64,000 nucleotides of DNA, taken from the NCBI RefSeq assembly GCF_040802235.1, contig NC_133174.1:137879213-137943212 (forward strand). The letters are read 5' to 3'. Numbering within the stretch: position 1 is the stretch's first letter; every line of letters starts with the position of its first letter. The DNA is from Manis javanica. Taxonomy: Eukaryota > Chordata > Mammalia > Pholidota > Manidae. The notes beneath the pieces are model-generated. The model was not told the origin of the DNA. It made no database searches and saw only the letters and a program-made list of their open reading frames with translations. Positions 62,857 through 64,000 of the stretch are shown here, piece by piece. A program made the position numbers and the translations under genes.

Positions 62857-63812
62857 ATGGTGATGGAAGCAAGGCTGAGAGAGAGAAATGTAAAGTTGCA
62901 GTGTTCTGGGTTTGAAGACGGAAGAAACTTATTCCAACAGCAAACTACAGATTTGGGTACTAGCAATGGGCACAGCTACAATAAACACCTAAAACTGCTG
63001 AAGCAGCTTTGGAATAAAGTAATAGACAAAGGCTGGAAGGATTTTGAGGAGCCTAATAGAAAAAGCCCAAATTGCTGGGACAGGCTGTTAGTAAAAGTCT
63101 GGATGTCAACAGCCAGTAAGACAGGGAGGATTCAGAAGGAAGTCCGGAACATGATAGAAAAAACCTGTATCACAGTAGAAGACACCTAATCATCATGAAC
63201 AGACTGCTGACAAAAACATGGCTATTACAGGCTGTGCCAGTGAGGTCTCCGATGGAATGGAGTGACACGCTGTTGGACACTGGAGGAAAGAAGATCCTTA
63301 TGATGTAGTGGCAGACAATGTGGCCGAATTGTGTGTCCTGTAGTTATGTAGAAACCAGAACTTGTCAAGAATGTACTTGGATATTTTTAACTGAGGAGAT
63401 TTGCAAACAAAGTGTTAAGGGTATGGCCTCATTTCTTCTTGCTGCCCATAGTAAAATGCAAGAGAAAACAAAGAGATTGAAGGAAGAGCTCTTACGGAAA
63501 ATGGAGCCAGCACCTGATGATTTGAGATTTCAACCTCTCCTCATTGCAAAAAGAGCTAAAAAGTAGGAGATTCCTGTCAAGAAAGCATGTTCTCAGGAGA
63601 AAGCCAATGGTATAGCTGGAAAACTGTATGTATACAGTGCCTTGGAAGGGTCAAACAGTCAATGGTTTTTGGTTACACAAAAGGCTCTCTGAAGAGATGC
63701 AACAGGAGACTCACAGATTCCCTCAGCCATCTTGGCAGAAACCAGGAACACGGGATTACCTAAGAAAGATCCGCGGCAGGGCCTCTTGCTCAATGGAGTG
63801 ATCTCCACCACC
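62857..63812 (+). repeat. MaLR internal region
   Basis: Long partial frames (62857–63189 and 63318–63566). 'gaggagatttgcaaacaaag', 'tgttaagggtatggcctcat' and 'tagtaaaatgcaagagaaaa' match the internal part of MaLR elements as I recall them. It ends abruptly at the duplication junction. Confidence 0.5.
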
Positions 63813-63813
63813 T

Positions 63814-64000
63814 ACATGGGCTTACTGTCCAATACTTTCCCCCACCCAGTTTTGAGTTCAAAGATGGTAAATACAGATAGATGTAACCCACAAAAACAAA
63901 AGCTCTTAAGGTCCTAAATAATTTTGGGAGTCCTGAAACCAAAAAGTTTGAGAACCACTGTTTTGGGATTCTCCTGTGCCTTGAAGGGCCCCAAGCTCTG
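63814..64000. repeat. Right copy of a recent duplication (runs off the edge)
   Basis: Copy of 56340–56534 at an offset of 7466 bp over the right 154 bases. It starts sharply after MaLR internal sequence and continues beyond the window. The CD99L2 exon of the left copy would map to about 64094–64180. Confidence 0.88.

Noticed and set aside
63814-64000. Two independent insertions of the same hAT element explaining the repeat
   Set aside because: The match continues 40 bases past the transposon terminus into flank, 39 of 40 identical, which independent insertions cannot give.

Overview
The window is mammalian nuclear DNA, orthologous to the MTMR1–CD99L2 part of human Xq28. Coding sequence is a small fraction, split into short exons with GT/AG borders. 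The rest is intron, untranslated region and interspersed repeats (L1, L2, MIR, MaLR LTRs, hAT fossils). No Alu, rodent B1/B2, carnivore tRNA-Lys SINE or ruminant Bov SINE was recognised, so the species is probably a placental mammal without a prolific recent SINE. A pangolin would fit, but I cannot prove that from the sequence.

Left part (1–26.8 kb, + strand): the last six coding exons of MTMR1, a myotubularin-family phosphoinositide 3-phosphatase. They lie at 4210–4395, 4840–5046, 9785–9877, 14299–14412, 17499–17675 and 22561–22722. All six join in phase 0, giving 312 residues that include the CSDGWDR active site, a C-terminal coiled coil and a PDZ-ligand-like end (TSV). The 3'UTR runs to about 26.79 kb. 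It is interrupted by a 2.05-kb retroinsertion on the opposite strand, made of a 5'-truncated LMNB1 processed pseudogene joined to an L1 3' end and bounded by one shared target-site duplication.

Right part (27.6–64 kb, - strand): the 3' half of CD99L2, convergent with MTMR1 and separated from it by under 1 kb. Six exons are visible (right to left in coding order: 56714–56628, 54688–54623, 36118–36080, 35699–35580, 31337–31272, 30198–30134). They encode the acidic Asp/Gly-rich ectodomain, the single transmembrane helix and the cytoplasmic tail. The signal-peptide and N-terminal exons lie beyond the right edge.

The 18.5-kb CD99L2 intron (36119–54622) holds the most informative mobile DNA. A 7.36-kb unit (44386–51741) is flanked by a perfect 15-bp target-site duplication. 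It consists of a full-length-type L1 (YY1 site, intact ORF1, decayed ORF2), two extra 3' segments each ending in a poly(A) signal and A-tract, and in the second of these an endogenous-retrovirus env/LTR 3' end. It reads as an L1 with serial 3' transduction, landed inside an older L1.

At the right edge, 63814–64000 repeats 56340–56534 at about 96–97% identity, including single-copy flank next to a CD99L2 exon. This implies a recent tandem duplication (or an assembly artefact) of a roughly 7.47-kb unit carrying that exon.
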